From Gammaproteobacteria bacterium (GTDB lineage: Bacteria > Pseudomonadota > Gammaproteobacteria > HK1): DNA of 64,000 nt. The position numbers and the translations under genes are program-made. Below the pieces are notes generated by a model that saw only the letters and a program-made list of their open reading frames with translations, was not told where the DNA came from and did not search any database. Below are positions 8,514 to 17,715 of this stretch, one piece after another. Within the stretch, counting starts at the first letter, position 1. The number at the start of each line of letters is the position of its first letter. The stretch spans positions 620,001 to 684,000 of the forward strand of contig WLWT01000001.1 in the NCBI GenBank assembly GCA_012103455.1. The letters run 5' to 3'.

Positions 8514-9665
8514 TCAAGCAACCTCGGTCACTGAATCGAGGTTTACCTCGGGAATGGCAAAAGGGAGCTCGGTCAGTTCCCCCTCAACCGGCTCACCGCG
8601 CGCCAGGTGCACCGTTACGACATCGCCCGCGTTAAGCGATGACGGTACCAGGGCCAATCCTATGTTGCGTTGCAATCGCGGCGAGTAAGCATGCGCGGTC
8701 ACTTTGCCGGTCACATCTTCTTGATGCTCAATCCGGCTGGTATCGCACATGGCGCCGAAGGGCTCCGGGTGATCGACGAAAATCCCCAGTTGGCGCCGGC
8801 GAGGACCATCGGCGTGAATGCGGCGCAGTGCCGCCATGCCGATCACATCATCGGGTGCATGCAGATCAACGTACCGCTCCATGCGTACTTCGAATGGATT
8901 GGTCTCATCGTCCGTATCACCGCCCCAGGACAACAAACCGCTTTCCACCCGCTCCACCGGGTTGGGCGTCCCGGGGCCGATGCCATACGGCGCACCCGCT
9001 TCCTTGACCGCCTGCCACAGCGCCCAGCCCTTGGTCGCGTCCAGCAGATAGAGTTCGAATCCCGACTGCTTGGACCAACCGGAGCGGGCCACCAAGATCG
9101 GGATATCGCCGGCGTGCGCGGGTGCGAAATGAAAATGCTTGATGCCCGCCACCCAATCGCCCAATAGCGCGGCCACCACAGCTCCCGCTTTAGGCCCCTG
9201 TACCGCCAACGGCGCCGCCTGCGCTTCGAACACACCGACATCGGTCAGCCCTCTTTCCGCGGCAACGGCGCGCACCCACCACAGTAGGTCCGCATCCGCG
9301 ATGGAGAACCAGTAGCGATCATCAGCGTGCTTCAAGACGATCGGATCATTGATGATTACGCCCCGGTGATCGCATACCGGCACATACCAGCCGGCACCAC
9401 TTTTAAGCCTGTAGAGATCGCGGGGACAGAGGATCCGGACCAGTTCGGCGGCGTCAGGTCCGGCGACTTCTATCTGCCGCTGGGCGGCCACATCCCACAT
9501 GGACACACCGTTGATGAGGCGCCAATACTCCCCGTGCGGATCGCCGTAGGAGGTGGGCAACATCATGTGGTTGTACGAAGTCATCGCCGCCACACCATCG
9601 GCTACCGTGGCATCGAAATACGGGCTCTTTCGAACCCGTGGGCTCAAAGACATTTGCAAGTTCAT
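8514..9665 (-). CDS. DmdA-like dimethylsulfoniopropionate demethylase / GcvT-family protein
   Basis: Tetrahydrofolate-dependent methyl transfer is expected from the GcvT fold. Similarity is to DmdA rather than to glycine-cleavage T protein: PRVRKSPYF...YNHMMLPTSYG, MWDVAAQRQIEVAGPDA, LLWWVRAVAAE, VQGPKA, ARSGWSKQSGFELYL, GPGTPNPVERVESGLLSWGGD and NPFEVRMERYVDL follow the order remembered from SAR11 DmdA, including the RSGWSKQ/GFE segment near the active site. The length (383) is close to DmdA. I chose the ATG at 9665; another Met lies 7 codons upstream. The neighbouring aldolase, TPR protein and oxygenase share the strand. True DMSP activity needs testing, since DmdA-like paralogues with other substrates exist. 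Confidence 0.7.
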   Translation of the reverse strand: MNLQMSLSPRVRKSPYFDATVADGVAAMTSYNHMMLPTSYGDPHGEYWRLINGVSMWDVAAQRQIEVAGPDAAELVRILCPRDLYRLKSGAGWYVPVCDHRGVIINDPIVLKHADDRYWFSIADADLLWWVRAVAAERGLTDVGVFEAQAAPLAVQGPKAGAVVAALLGDWVAGIKHFHFAPAHAGDIPILVARSGWSKQSGFELYLLDATKGWALWQAVKEAGAPYGIGPGTPNPVERVESGLLSWGGDTDDETNPFEVRMERYVDLHAPDDVIGMAALRRIHADGPRRRQLGIFVDHPEPFGAMCDTSRIEHQEDVTGKVTAHAYSPRLQRNIGLALVPSSLNAGDVVTVHLARGEPVEGELTELPFAIPEVNLDSVTEVA

Positions 9666-9857
9666 CGCACGCACCACATCACGCAAGGGCGCGGAAGGCT
9701 GGCAGAAGTGGCCGGGCCATGGCTGCCCGTCAGCCGTCCCAATACGTCTTAAATGCGTCGCGACAAGGGCGGTGTGGGCGAGCCAGAGACAGAGACAGAA
9801 TATTAAATCCTATCAACTAAAACTTATGATGGTGGCGGCCGATGATGATGGCGGCCA

Positions 9858-10673
9858 TCAGTCTACGGCCACCGTGTCTTCACTAGCGCCCGCCACCGCA
9901 CCGGCCGCCGCCCGCAGCGCATTCATTTCCGCCTGCATGATGCGTTGCAACATCCGTGCATCGCTGGAGTGCAACACGAAGCGGGCGCCCAATTCAATGG
10001 CCGTGGTGGATGTTTCCAGGGTCTGCTGATGAACCATTACGGGGATGTGACGGGCCGCGCACCGCCCGATGATGTCTTTGACGACGTTCAGGTAACGGGG
10101 GTTGGCGTAATCGTCCGGAATGCCGAGTGAGGTGGACATGTCGTTGGGGCCTATGAACACCCCATCGATATCACCTACGTCCAAAATAGCATCTAAATGA
10201 TGATAGGCCGGCTCCGACTCTATGCCGATGATGATGAAAGATTCCTTGCGCCGGTTGCGAAGATACTGCTTGGTCTCCTTACTTGGAAGCTCGCCGGTGG
10301 TCACGGCCCGGCGCAGATACTCGCCTTTGAGCGGATGCCACTTGGCCGTGGCCACCACCGCCTGCACTTCTTCCACCGTTTCGCAGTAGGGCACCAACAC
10401 ACCAGCGGTGCCGGCGTCCAAAGCCATCGCCACCCACTCGGCTTTAGGGATGGGCACGCGCACGATGGGGGTCACGTCGGCGTGGCGCAGCATGGTGCAC
10501 AACTGTTGGATTTCCGCCCTGTCGCGCGAACCGTGTTCGGAGTCGATGACGGCATAGTCAAGCGCGGCACCGGCGAGGGTGGGACCAAAGCGGGTGGATG
10601 CCATGGCCGAGAGCATGCATCCGAATACGTGTCCGCCATCTTTCAAGGCGCGCTGTAATTGGGTTACGTTCAT
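9858..10673 (-). CDS. HpcH/HpaI aldolase-family protein
   Basis: Class II pyruvate aldolase-type enzyme, splitting or forming 2-keto-4-hydroxy acids with a divalent metal. Family marks are FGCMLSAMAS, YAVIDSEHGSRD (catalytic-site His), VRVPIPKAEWVAMALDAGTAGVLVPY, the metal-binding Glu in IGIESEPA and GPNDMSTSLG. The length of 271 is usual. The start codon follows an AGGA box that is part of a duplicated 20-base unit, so the ribosome site itself occurs twice (10675-10714). The substrate cannot be read from sequence. It lies between the DmdA-like gene and the TPR gene on the same strand. Confidence 0.85.
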   Translation of the reverse strand: MNVTQLQRALKDGGHVFGCMLSAMASTRFGPTLAGAALDYAVIDSEHGSRDRAEIQQLCTMLRHADVTPIVRVPIPKAEWVAMALDAGTAGVLVPYCETVEEVQAVVATAKWHPLKGEYLRRAVTTGELPSKETKQYLRNRRKESFIIIGIESEPAYHHLDAILDVGDIDGVFIGPNDMSTSLGIPDDYANPRYLNVVKDIIGRCAARHIPVMVHQQTLETSTTAIELGARFVLHSSDARMLQRIMQAEMNALRAAAGAVAGASEDTVAVD

Positions 10674-10674
10674 T

Positions 10675-10714
10675 GGGTCATTCCTGTCTGCAAGGGGTCA
10701 TTCCTGTCTACAAG
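10675..10714. repeat. direct repeat containing the aldolase ribosome site
   Basis: Two copies of gggtcattcctgtctRcaag in tandem. On the minus strand each includes an AGGA box; only the one at 10675-10694 is at proper distance from the aldolase ATG. Confidence 0.8.
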
Positions 10715-10871
10715 GCCCCGCTTTACAGGGCTTTTATGTCCGCCTAAGGCCTCGCGTCTATGCCGAAAGACTCGGCCTGTTGCAGTCAATCAAGTGCATT
10801 TTTAGCGGTGTCTTTAAGGCATCACTTACTTTTCGTTCCAATGTAGCCGCCATTCATGCGCGTCACCCGGA

Positions 10872-12524
10872 TTACGCCGTATTGAGCCGGCATAAACACG
10901 ATGCGCGAATGGGCACGTCAGCGCGGGCTAAGGCGATGGCCAAACGCGGCGCCAACAATTGTGCTTGTTCGTGTTTGCCAAGGCGTGTCAAACATTCGTG
11001 GTAGCCGTGCAGACTCCAAACATTGTCAGGATGCCGGCAGGCGCGGGCGAGGGCGCCGTCCAGACCCAAGTCGGCACGGTATTCCGCTTCCGCTTCTTCT
11101 ACCCGTCCTTGCTCCAGTAGCAGCGCACCTAGCGCATGACGTGGCGGTTGCATCCAACCCCAGGGTTCATCGTAGGGCATCTGCTCGGCCAGTTCTACCG
11201 CGCGGCGAAGATGGGCGAAGGCTTCATCGAAGTTGTTTTTGCGGTATTCGAGTTCACCGTCCAACATGGCGCTGGCGACGCCGAGTATGTCTTGCGAGGT
11301 GTTGTTGAATAGTGTGCGTGACAGGGGCACAGCTTCGCGGGCGAGCATGAATGCGTCACGCTCGCGTTCAGCTTCTTGTATGCCGCCCAACACGGCGTGG
11401 GCCACCGCGCGGGCGTAGCGCCACATCGCCGTGGTCGTGCAGTACAGCTCACGGTCGTCAGGCAAGGGTTTGGCTAGAATGTCGTGCCAGCGGCCAAAGC
11501 GAATGTGCGCGTGTACACCGACGGACACGTACGCTTCCAGCCAATCGGCCATGGGCGGGCTTTCGATGCGCAGCAAGGCTTCCGGTATAACCGCTTCCAG
11601 TCCCGCCACCGCTTCCATGGCCGCGCCGTAGTGACCTAGAAGCATGGCGCCGTAGAGCATGAAGTGATAGTTGTGCGCCTGTGATAGCGCGTGGAAATTC
11701 ATGAGTCCCGCATGCTCCAAATAGCGCCAACTGGCAGCCGCGGCGATGCGGTTGCTGCGCACCACATCGGCATATAAACCACATTGCACGTCTATGTGCG
11801 TCGGCATGTGACATAAATGTCCGGCGTCCGGGATCAGTTCGCGCAGCCGATCGGCTGCACCCAGCGCGCGCTCGGGGGTTGGCGACATTTCCATCAAGTG
11901 AATATAGATATGCAATAAACCAGCATGGGGGGCGTGGGTGTCCATCATGCTTAGCCCCCGCTCGACGGCTTGTTGCGCCTCCAGCGTGTCGGCGCCGGGC
12001 GCCGGTTCGCCCGTGGCTAGATCCCACAACTGCCACGGAGTGCGGTTGATCAATGCATCGGCGAATAGGGTGATCACGTCCAAGTCGTCTGGGTATTGTT
12101 TATACACGCCGCGCATGGCATTGGCGTAAGCATCGTTCCACGGCCGCATGTCGTTGGCGGGTTCACGTTGCGCATAGCGAAGGCCAATCGCCTCGATCAG
12201 TGCTCGCTCGACTGGACTTAGGTGTTCGCACCAGGTGCGGGCGGCCAATGCCGCGTCGTAAGCGGCGGCGAGGGTGCGTTCAAGCTCCGCGGGGTCGAAC
12301 TGCCACCATTGCTTGTTGTAGTAGGGGCCGATGGAATACGCGACACCCCAGTAGGCCATGGCGCAATCGGGATCGGCTGCAGCGGCCTGTTCGAAGCACG
12401 CCACCGCCGCCTCGTGGTTGAACGCGTAAGCCCAAGTCAAACCACGGTCGAACCAGGTTTGCGCGTCCGGCGAACGGGTGGTAACCGGGCGGGTGTAGGT
12501 GCCTAGATCGAAGTAGTCTGACAT
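10872..12524 (-). CDS. tetratricopeptide-repeat protein
   Basis: A 550-residue cytoplasmic-looking protein without signal peptide. The start at 12524 (MSDYFDLGTYTRPV) lies 4 bases after the stop of the oxygenase gene; the open frame further upstream overlaps that gene and is not used. The repeats begin with TWFDRGLTWAYAFNHEAAVACFEQAAAADPDCAMAYWG, and helical repeats continue to the C-terminus (AEAEYRADLGLDGALARACRHPDNVWSLHG). A histidine-rich centre (HAGLLHIYIHLMEM, AGHLCHMPTHID, HALSQAHNYHFML) is notable and typical of a large uncharacterised TPR family in marine proteobacteria. The tight spacing suggests it acts with the 2-oxoglutarate oxygenase, perhaps as a scaffold. Confidence 0.8.
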   Translation of the reverse strand: MSDYFDLGTYTRPVTTRSPDAQTWFDRGLTWAYAFNHEAAVACFEQAAAADPDCAMAYWGVAYSIGPYYNKQWWQFDPAELERTLAAAYDAALAARTWCEHLSPVERALIEAIGLRYAQREPANDMRPWNDAYANAMRGVYKQYPDDLDVITLFADALINRTPWQLWDLATGEPAPGADTLEAQQAVERGLSMMDTHAPHAGLLHIYIHLMEMSPTPERALGAADRLRELIPDAGHLCHMPTHIDVQCGLYADVVRSNRIAAAASWRYLEHAGLMNFHALSQAHNYHFMLYGAMLLGHYGAAMEAVAGLEAVIPEALLRIESPPMADWLEAYVSVGVHAHIRFGRWHDILAKPLPDDRELYCTTTAMWRYARAVAHAVLGGIQEAERERDAFMLAREAVPLSRTLFNNTSQDILGVASAMLDGELEYRKNNFDEAFAHLRRAVELAEQMPYDEPWGWMQPPRHALGALLLEQGRVEEAEAEYRADLGLDGALARACRHPDNVWSLHGYHECLTRLGKHEQAQLLAPRLAIALARADVPIRASCLCRLNTA

Positions 12525-12528
12525 GGCA

Positions 12529-13509
12529 TTACCGCTTGGAACGATAGTCGAACGCCTTGGCAAAGCGCCATTGCAGATAATCACCGCAGGTGATCGGCTC
12601 GTAGCGCGGCGTTTCACCGGGCGCGCAAAAGAGTCCCGCATCGACCACGGTCTCCGCATTGGGATCGTAGGCTAAAACCAAGGACAAGCGCTCTTGGCCG
12701 CTGGTGTTGATGACGCGGTGGGGCGTCGAGCGGTAGGTGTCATTGGACCAGCGGCCCAGTAGATCGCCGACATTGACGACCAAGGTGCCGGGGATCGGTG
12801 GCGCCGCTATCCACTCGCCATCGAGCCCCTGGATCTCGAGTCCACCCAGGGCATCCTGGGCCAGTACTGTCAGCACGCCGAAATCGGTATGGGGCGCTAA
12901 GCTATACCGGTCCGGCGGCAAGTCACCGGGGCGCGGCGGATAGTATTGCAGCGAACCGCGTGACACCGGCCGATCACTTAGGCGGGTGAACACATCGGCC
13001 GGATGGCCGCCGGCCAGTGCGAATCCTTCCAGTAGCGCGCGGGCGCAGCGGCTGGCTGCTTCATAGTAAGGGTAAATGGCAGTGCGCAGCGCGGGCATGA
13101 ACCGGGGCCAGCGGTTTGGTCCCAGTAAGCATGTGGTGGCAGCGGCCAGTTCAGCCGCTGGCAGTTCAACGCCAAAATTGAAACTCTCCTTCAGATCCAC
13201 CGCCGCGTCGTCGTACATCTTGGTGGCACCGGGGCGCAGGTAACCATGGTGATGAATATTGCTGGCCACTTCGAGCTTGCGCGCTAGCGGCTGCCGGAAA
13301 AAATCCAATCCTACTGCGCGTGCGCGGGCCAGCAGATCGGCATTGATGCCGTGATTGCGCACGTAGATGAAACCGACTTCCGTCGCTGCCCAGGCTAACT
13401 GTCGTGCCGCCTTCAGCCGCGCTGCTGACTCGCCGTCGGCAACCAGCAATGGACTGATGTCGATGACAGGAATGTTCTCGCTAGCGATGGCTTTGGCTGG
13501 TTTTGTCAT
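12529..13509 (-). CDS. 2-oxoglutarate/Fe(II) oxygenase, isopenicillin-N-synthase-like
   Basis: Non-haem iron oxygenase of the DIOX_N plus 2OG-FeII fold. The iron ligands are in HTDFG (H-x-D, about residues 210-212 of the 326-residue form) and the distal His of STPHRVINTSGQERLS, whose R-x-S binds 2-oxoglutarate. The N-terminus IPVIDISPLL ... GFIYVRNHGI is the standard DIOX_N start. The ATG at 13509 is preferred to one 7 codons upstream. It is the first gene of a minus-strand run with the TPR protein. The substrate is unknown; relatives hydroxylate amino acids, gibberellin-like or small xenobiotic compounds. Confidence 0.88.
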   Translation of the reverse strand: MTKPAKAIASENIPVIDISPLLVADGESAARLKAARQLAWAATEVGFIYVRNHGINADLLARARAVGLDFFRQPLARKLEVASNIHHHGYLRPGATKMYDDAAVDLKESFNFGVELPAAELAAATTCLLGPNRWPRFMPALRTAIYPYYEAASRCARALLEGFALAGGHPADVFTRLSDRPVSRGSLQYYPPRPGDLPPDRYSLAPHTDFGVLTVLAQDALGGLEIQGLDGEWIAAPPIPGTLVVNVGDLLGRWSNDTYRSTPHRVINTSGQERLSLVLAYDPNAETVVDAGLFCAPGETPRYEPITCGDYLQWRFAKAFDYRSKR

Positions 13510-13681
13510 GGTGTTTTCTCGCTTGTTCACTGCTCACGTTTATCGGCATGGAGGCACAAAAACTGACCGGCAACGTCACCGCGTGACCGATGCCATGGGG
13601 TGCAGTGACGTCAGCAGCAAAAGTACGCGGCGCTTCGATTATGCCGTTCGAGCGCGGGCATTGCGAAGGTATTGGCATTGA

Positions 13682-13820
13682 GGGCACCACTAAAAATGCA
13701 CTTTTTCCGCAATTGCGGCGTCAGCGCCGTGCTCGAATCATCAGGTATGACCCATACACTGCGGTTGTGCGCGCGGTGCTTCCTTGCACTCACGAAAAAA
13801 TGACTATTTTTAGAGGCCCC
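13682..13820 (-). mobile_element. 140-bp MITE, copy 2
   Basis: Ends gggcaccactaaaaat and atttttagaggcccc; the interior is the family sequence in reverse orientation. No clear target duplication is seen. It lies upstream of the Rpn-type gene. One right-end base appears deleted (gaggcccc instead of gaggtgccc). Confidence 0.85.
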
Positions 13821-13872
13821 TTTTGCCGTACCTTTAAGTGTCTAGATGTAAAAGCGATGTTAGAATGCGTCG

Positions 13873-14832
13873 ATGAAATTCGCCGACCCCCGCAACGACA
13901 TCGCGTTTAAGAAGATCTTTGGCAATCAACAGCACAAAGAAGTGCTGATCCATTTTGTCAATGCCGCGTTGGATTTCCCTAAGGGCTCGAAGGTCGCCGA
14001 TGTTTCTTTCGAGACACCCTACCAGATCCCCAAAATCGAAGATCTCAAAGAAACCATTCTCGATGTCCAAGCCACCGACGAACAAGGCCGGCAGTTCATT
14101 ATCGAAATGCAGGTGCAGCACGATCATTATTTTCATAAACGCAGCCTGTATTACACCGCCAAATCCTATGTCAACCAACTAGATGCGGGTGAGCAATACA
14201 ACGAACTCAAGAAGGTGCACTTCATAGGGATCCTGGATTTCGTCTTTAACCCTGAAGATTCGTACTACCTGTCTAACCACCTCATCCTGAATACCCGCAG
14301 CCAACAAAACCAACTGGATGATTTCGCGTTTTGTTTTATAGAACTGCCAAAGTTCAATAAGACTTTAGAAGAAATTGCAGACGCGGCGGATCAGTGGATT
14401 TTCTTTATCAAGAACGCTAGGCGATTAGAAGAAATACCAGCGCTTTATCAGCAAGAGCCTGTATTTCGCACCGCGTTTTCCGTGGCCCAACAACATTCAT
14501 GGTCGAAGCACGAGAGGCAATTATACGACTATGTAAGCTTACGCCTAGGCCGAGAACGGAGCCAAATCCAAACAGCTCAAGAAAAAGGCCGCCAGGAAGG
14601 CCGCCAAGAAGGCCGCCAAGAAGGCGAGCAGATCGGACTAGCAAGAGGTGAGCAGATTGGTTTGGAAAAAGGTCTGCGCCAACAACATCTGACTCAGCTA
14701 AGAACCGCTCAAGAGCTGCTCAAGATGGACCTATCGAATCAGCAGATCGCCACCGCCACTGGATTAACCATAGCAGAGATCGAGAATATCGCAGAGCACT
14801 CGATAGATGAAGCAAACGGCCAATCCAAGTAG
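13873..14832 (+). CDS. Rpn-family recombination-promoting nuclease / PD-(D/E)XK transposase-like protein
   Basis: The 319-residue protein has the family start FADPRNDIAFKKIFG and a PD-(D/E)XK core: D and ExQ of ILDVQATDEQGRQFIIEMQVQ (about 66-84) followed by YFHKRSLYYTAKSY. Members are annotated as transposases but Rpn proteins cut DNA and promote RecA-independent recombination. The C-terminal third is charged and contains a short tandem repeat GRQEGRQEGRQEG and a second GEQIGLxxG repeat, encoded by repeated DNA at about 14587-14665. It stands alone between two MITE copies; such genes are commonly mobile and multicopy. Confidence 0.88.
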   Translation: MKFADPRNDIAFKKIFGNQQHKEVLIHFVNAALDFPKGSKVADVSFETPYQIPKIEDLKETILDVQATDEQGRQFIIEMQVQHDHYFHKRSLYYTAKSYVNQLDAGEQYNELKKVHFIGILDFVFNPEDSYYLSNHLILNTRSQQNQLDDFAFCFIELPKFNKTLEEIADAADQWIFFIKNARRLEEIPALYQQEPVFRTAFSVAQQHSWSKHERQLYDYVSLRLGRERSQIQTAQEKGRQEGRQEGRQEGEQIGLARGEQIGLEKGLRQQHLTQLRTAQELLKMDLSNQQIATATGLTIAEIENIAEHSIDEANGQSK

Positions 14833-14889
14833 GCGCGCCCGTAACGGGCCGCTACGCTAAAGCAGCACCCTCACCAGCAACATACCCAA

Positions 14890-15031
14890 GAGCACCTGCT
14901 AAAAATAGCAATTGTTTCGTGAGTGCAAGAAAGCACCGCGCGCACAACCGCAGTGTATAGGTCATACCTGAGGATCCGAGCACGGCGCTGACGCCGCAAT
15001 CGCGGAAAAAGTGCATTTTTAGCAGGTGCCC
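14890..15031 (+). mobile_element. 140-bp MITE, copy 3
   Basis: Ends gagcacctgctaaaaat and atttttagcaggtgccc; the CTGCT variant of the repeat is shared with the solitary end at 4416. It abuts an acyl-CoA dehydrogenase fragment, so insertion or deletion here removed that gene's start. Confidence 0.85.
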
Positions 15032-15051
15032 ATAGATAACCACGCGAATAC

Positions 15052-15240
15052 ACCCGCAGCTCGGAGGCAGCGCAGTGGCAGCGTTTACCGACCAGCCAGG
15101 GCATCGTCGCCCGCACCGTGCCCAAGCAATACGGCGGCTACGGCGCGGCACCGGATATTGTGGAAAACCGCATCATCAGCGAGGAGTTGGCCGCCGCCCA
15201 CATACTGCCGATGGCCAACGCCCAAGGCACGGGTATGAAA
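15052..15240 (+). pseudogene. acyl-CoA dehydrogenase N-terminal fragment
   Basis: In one frame the sequence reads ...EAAQWQRLPTSQGIVARTVPKQYGG, YGAAPDIVENRIISEELA and AAHILPMANAQGTGM, matching the acyl-CoA dehydrogenase N-terminal domain (P.EYGG.GA...I.SEE.A.A). About 60 residues remain; similarity stops after GTGM and begins just after MITE copy 3. No FAD-binding or catalytic region survives. Confidence 0.6.
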
Positions 15241-15534
15241 GCTAGACGCATGCGATCTGGCTTATCCGAGGAACAAACACTCCTCACAAGACTCATGGCG
15301 CCGAGTTCTCCCCGTTCAGAGCAAGCAGGCCCTGACGGGTCGTCTCCTGGCGCCATTGGGTGCTGAGCATCGCCCGGCGGCGGGGCCGGCGGGGAAAGTC
15401 CTTTGTATTCATAGCGTCGAACTGAGAACTATGCTATTGAGGCGCACCGCAATTATTCCGTCACCAAGACATGCCATGCTGGGTGACTTACGAACAAAGA
15501 ACCCACGAGTGCTGAGGAGAGGACTCTACACATC
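15241..15534. other. intergenic region before the ABC operon
   Basis: No gene supported. It must contain the promoter of the binding-protein gene; no clear sigma-70 boxes were found. A purine-rich gaggagagga lies 12-20 bases before the following ATG. Confidence 0.4.
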
Positions 15535-17613
15535 ATGAAAACAACTTACTCTAAACTGGCCCTGGCTAAATTGGCTCTGGCCGGAGTGGTGGCCGTTGCA
15601 CTGGCGGCCACTAGCGGCGCCTACGCGGCGAATTGCCCGCAGGTCACGGTGACCGATAACAAAGGCGTTGCCGCCGGCAAATACCCGCAACAATACGACC
15701 TGGCCGAATTCCAAAAGCTGGCCAACTGTACCTTGTCCTTCTCCGAGAACCCGGATATAGGCAAGCTGAATGGACGGATTATCGGCAATCCGCCGCTGCC
15801 TCCATTGGCCGAACGGCTCCCGGAAGAGCCGCTGGTGGTCGCGCCGTATGACGCGATCGGCACCTACGGCGGCGTACTCGATGCGCTGTCGAACGCAACG
15901 GAGGCCGGTACCGCCGATCTCCTCTCCATCCGTCACGTGAACTTCGTTCGTTACGCCGATGATCTCACCACCATCGTGCCGAACGTGGCCAAAGATTGGA
16001 CTTGGAATGACGACTACACCGAGCTGACTTTTTTCCTGCGCAAAGGACACCGCTGGTCCGATGGGGCGCCCTTCACCGCCCACGACGTCAAGTTCTGGTA
16101 CGACGACCTCAACATGGACACCAACGTCATCGAGAAGCCGAAGGGCTTTTTGCTGGTGGGTGGCAAGCGTATGGAAGTGAAAGTGATCGATGATCACACC
16201 GTCAAGTTCATCTTGCCGGCGCCCAAGCCGGGCTTACTGTCCCACTTCGCCACCAGCTATTCCCAGGGCTTCCAGCCGCAACACTTCCTCGGCCAATTCC
16301 ATCCGCGGCACAACCCGGATGCGGACAAGCTGGCACAGGCGGCGGGCTTCAAGAATGGTTATGAAGTCATCGCTTTTTATTACGGCAACTCCGACTGGAC
16401 CGACACGCCTTCACCGCTACTGCGCGATCCGTCCAAGATCGAGAAACTACCGGCCGCCGTGGTGCCCACCCTCGAATCTCACATCACCATCGCCGACACC
16501 ACCGAGGGCCGGCACTACGTGGCCAACCCGTACTTCTTCATGGTCGATACCGCCGGCAACCAGTTCCCTTATATCCCGGAGCAGGACGAGATTTACATCA
16601 ACGACAACGAGGTGCGCATCCTGAAATTGGTCAACGCCGAAGTGGACTACAAATCGCAATCCGTGCAACTGCCGTCCGCGCCGCTGTTGCTTGAGAATCA
16701 GGCAAAAGGCGACTACACCGTTCACCTGAAACCCACCATCGCGATGCCGGTGTTCTCCTTTAACGTGACCTCGCAGGATTTGGAAAAACGCAAGATCTTC
16801 GGCGATCTGCGCTTCCGCCAAGCCATGTCCGTGGCGATGAACCGCAGCGAGATCAACGAAGTTGCGTTCTTCGGTCTGGGCACGCCGGGCCAGTGGGTGG
16901 CTTTCAGCCCGCCGCCCAGCTTCATCACCGATGAATGGAAGCAGCACTATGCGCAACACGATGCCGAACTGGCGGCGAAGTTGCTTGATGACATCGGCCT
17001 CAAGGACCAAGATGGCGACGGTAAGCGCGATCTGCCAAGTGGTGAGCGTTTCACCCTCAACCTGCAATACGCCACCCAGGGTATCGCCGGTAACGTTGTT
17101 GAACTGGTCGCCCAGCACTGGGCTAACGTAGGCATCGACACTACGTTCAAAGAAGTGACGCCGGATGAATACCGTGCGGCGCAATCGGCCAATGAACTCG
17201 ACGTGATGATATGGGCCAAGGGCATGCCCATCGCCATCATCCTTGGCAACGATCAGATGTTCGTGCCGCCGTTCGATGATTACTTCACCCACCGCACCGG
17301 CATGCTGTGGGGCGAGTATATCGAGACTGACGGCGCCAAAGGAGTAAAACCGCCTGCATACGTCTACCAGATGATCAAAGACATCGCCGCCTTCCAATCG
17401 ACGCCAGCGGGCACGCCGCAGTCGGACGCCATCGGCAAACGTCTCATCAAAAACATGGTCGGTAACCTACTCTTCCTCGGCACCGTGCAAGCGCCAGCGC
17501 CTATCTATCACCGCAACGCGCTCAAGAACTTCATCGAGTTCAAAACCTGGTCTTACGAATACTACCGCACCTTCCCGTACCGTCCACAGCAGTGGTTTTT
17601 CCAAGAAGGTTAA
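15535..17613 (+). CDS. ABC transporter substrate-binding protein, family 5 (peptide type)
   Basis: Periplasmic binding subunit of the following importer. Residues 1-32 form a Sec signal peptide (LALAGVVAVALAATSGAYAA). The SBP_bac_5 core begins near residue 95 (YGGVLDALS), with NVAKDWTWNDDYTELTFFLRKGHRWSDGAPFTAHDVKFWYDDL near 140-185, a typical family signature. At 692 residues it is longer than DppA/OppA (about 540) and even YejA (about 600), with an extra N-terminal segment of ~60 residues containing two cysteines (NCPQVTV, ANCTLSF). A strong intrinsic terminator separates it from the permeases, which usually keeps binding protein in excess. The substrate is unknown. Confidence 0.93.
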   Translation: MKTTYSKLALAKLALAGVVAVALAATSGAYAANCPQVTVTDNKGVAAGKYPQQYDLAEFQKLANCTLSFSENPDIGKLNGRIIGNPPLPPLAERLPEEPLVVAPYDAIGTYGGVLDALSNATEAGTADLLSIRHVNFVRYADDLTTIVPNVAKDWTWNDDYTELTFFLRKGHRWSDGAPFTAHDVKFWYDDLNMDTNVIEKPKGFLLVGGKRMEVKVIDDHTVKFILPAPKPGLLSHFATSYSQGFQPQHFLGQFHPRHNPDADKLAQAAGFKNGYEVIAFYYGNSDWTDTPSPLLRDPSKIEKLPAAVVPTLESHITIADTTEGRHYVANPYFFMVDTAGNQFPYIPEQDEIYINDNEVRILKLVNAEVDYKSQSVQLPSAPLLLENQAKGDYTVHLKPTIAMPVFSFNVTSQDLEKRKIFGDLRFRQAMSVAMNRSEINEVAFFGLGTPGQWVAFSPPPSFITDEWKQHYAQHDAELAAKLLDDIGLKDQDGDGKRDLPSGERFTLNLQYATQGIAGNVVELVAQHWANVGIDTTFKEVTPDEYRAAQSANELDVMIWAKGMPIAIILGNDQMFVPPFDDYFTHRTGMLWGEYIETDGAKGVKPPAYVYQMIKDIAAFQSTPAGTPQSDAIGKRLIKNMVGNLLFLGTVQAPAPIYHRNALKNFIEFKTWSYEYYRTFPYRPQQWFFQEG

Positions 17614-17633
17614 TAATCTTTGTCAGAACCCGC

Positions 17634-17660
17634 GGGGCGCGGTTAAGCCGCGCCCCTTTT
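17634..17660 (+). terminator. intrinsic terminator / attenuator after the binding-protein gene
   Basis: A perfect 9-bp stem ggggcgcgg/ccgcgcccc with loop ttaag is followed by tttt. Located 20 bases after the stop codon and 56 before the first permease gene, it likely limits read-through. Confidence 0.85.
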
Positions 17661-17715
17661 CGTCGTGCCCTCATTTGATCGGTTTTAACCCATACATGCC
17701 ACCCGGCCGGCACCC

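Noticed and set aside
14852..15151. Small frames (MHFFRDCGVSAVL...) recurring in MITE copies
   Set aside because: They recur only because the MITE DNA recurs; copies differ by frame-breaking changes and there is no ribosome site.
16447..17397. 316-codon minus-strand frame within the binding-protein gene
   Set aside because: Antisense to a clear SBP family 5 gene; His/Val/Arg-rich shadow translation.
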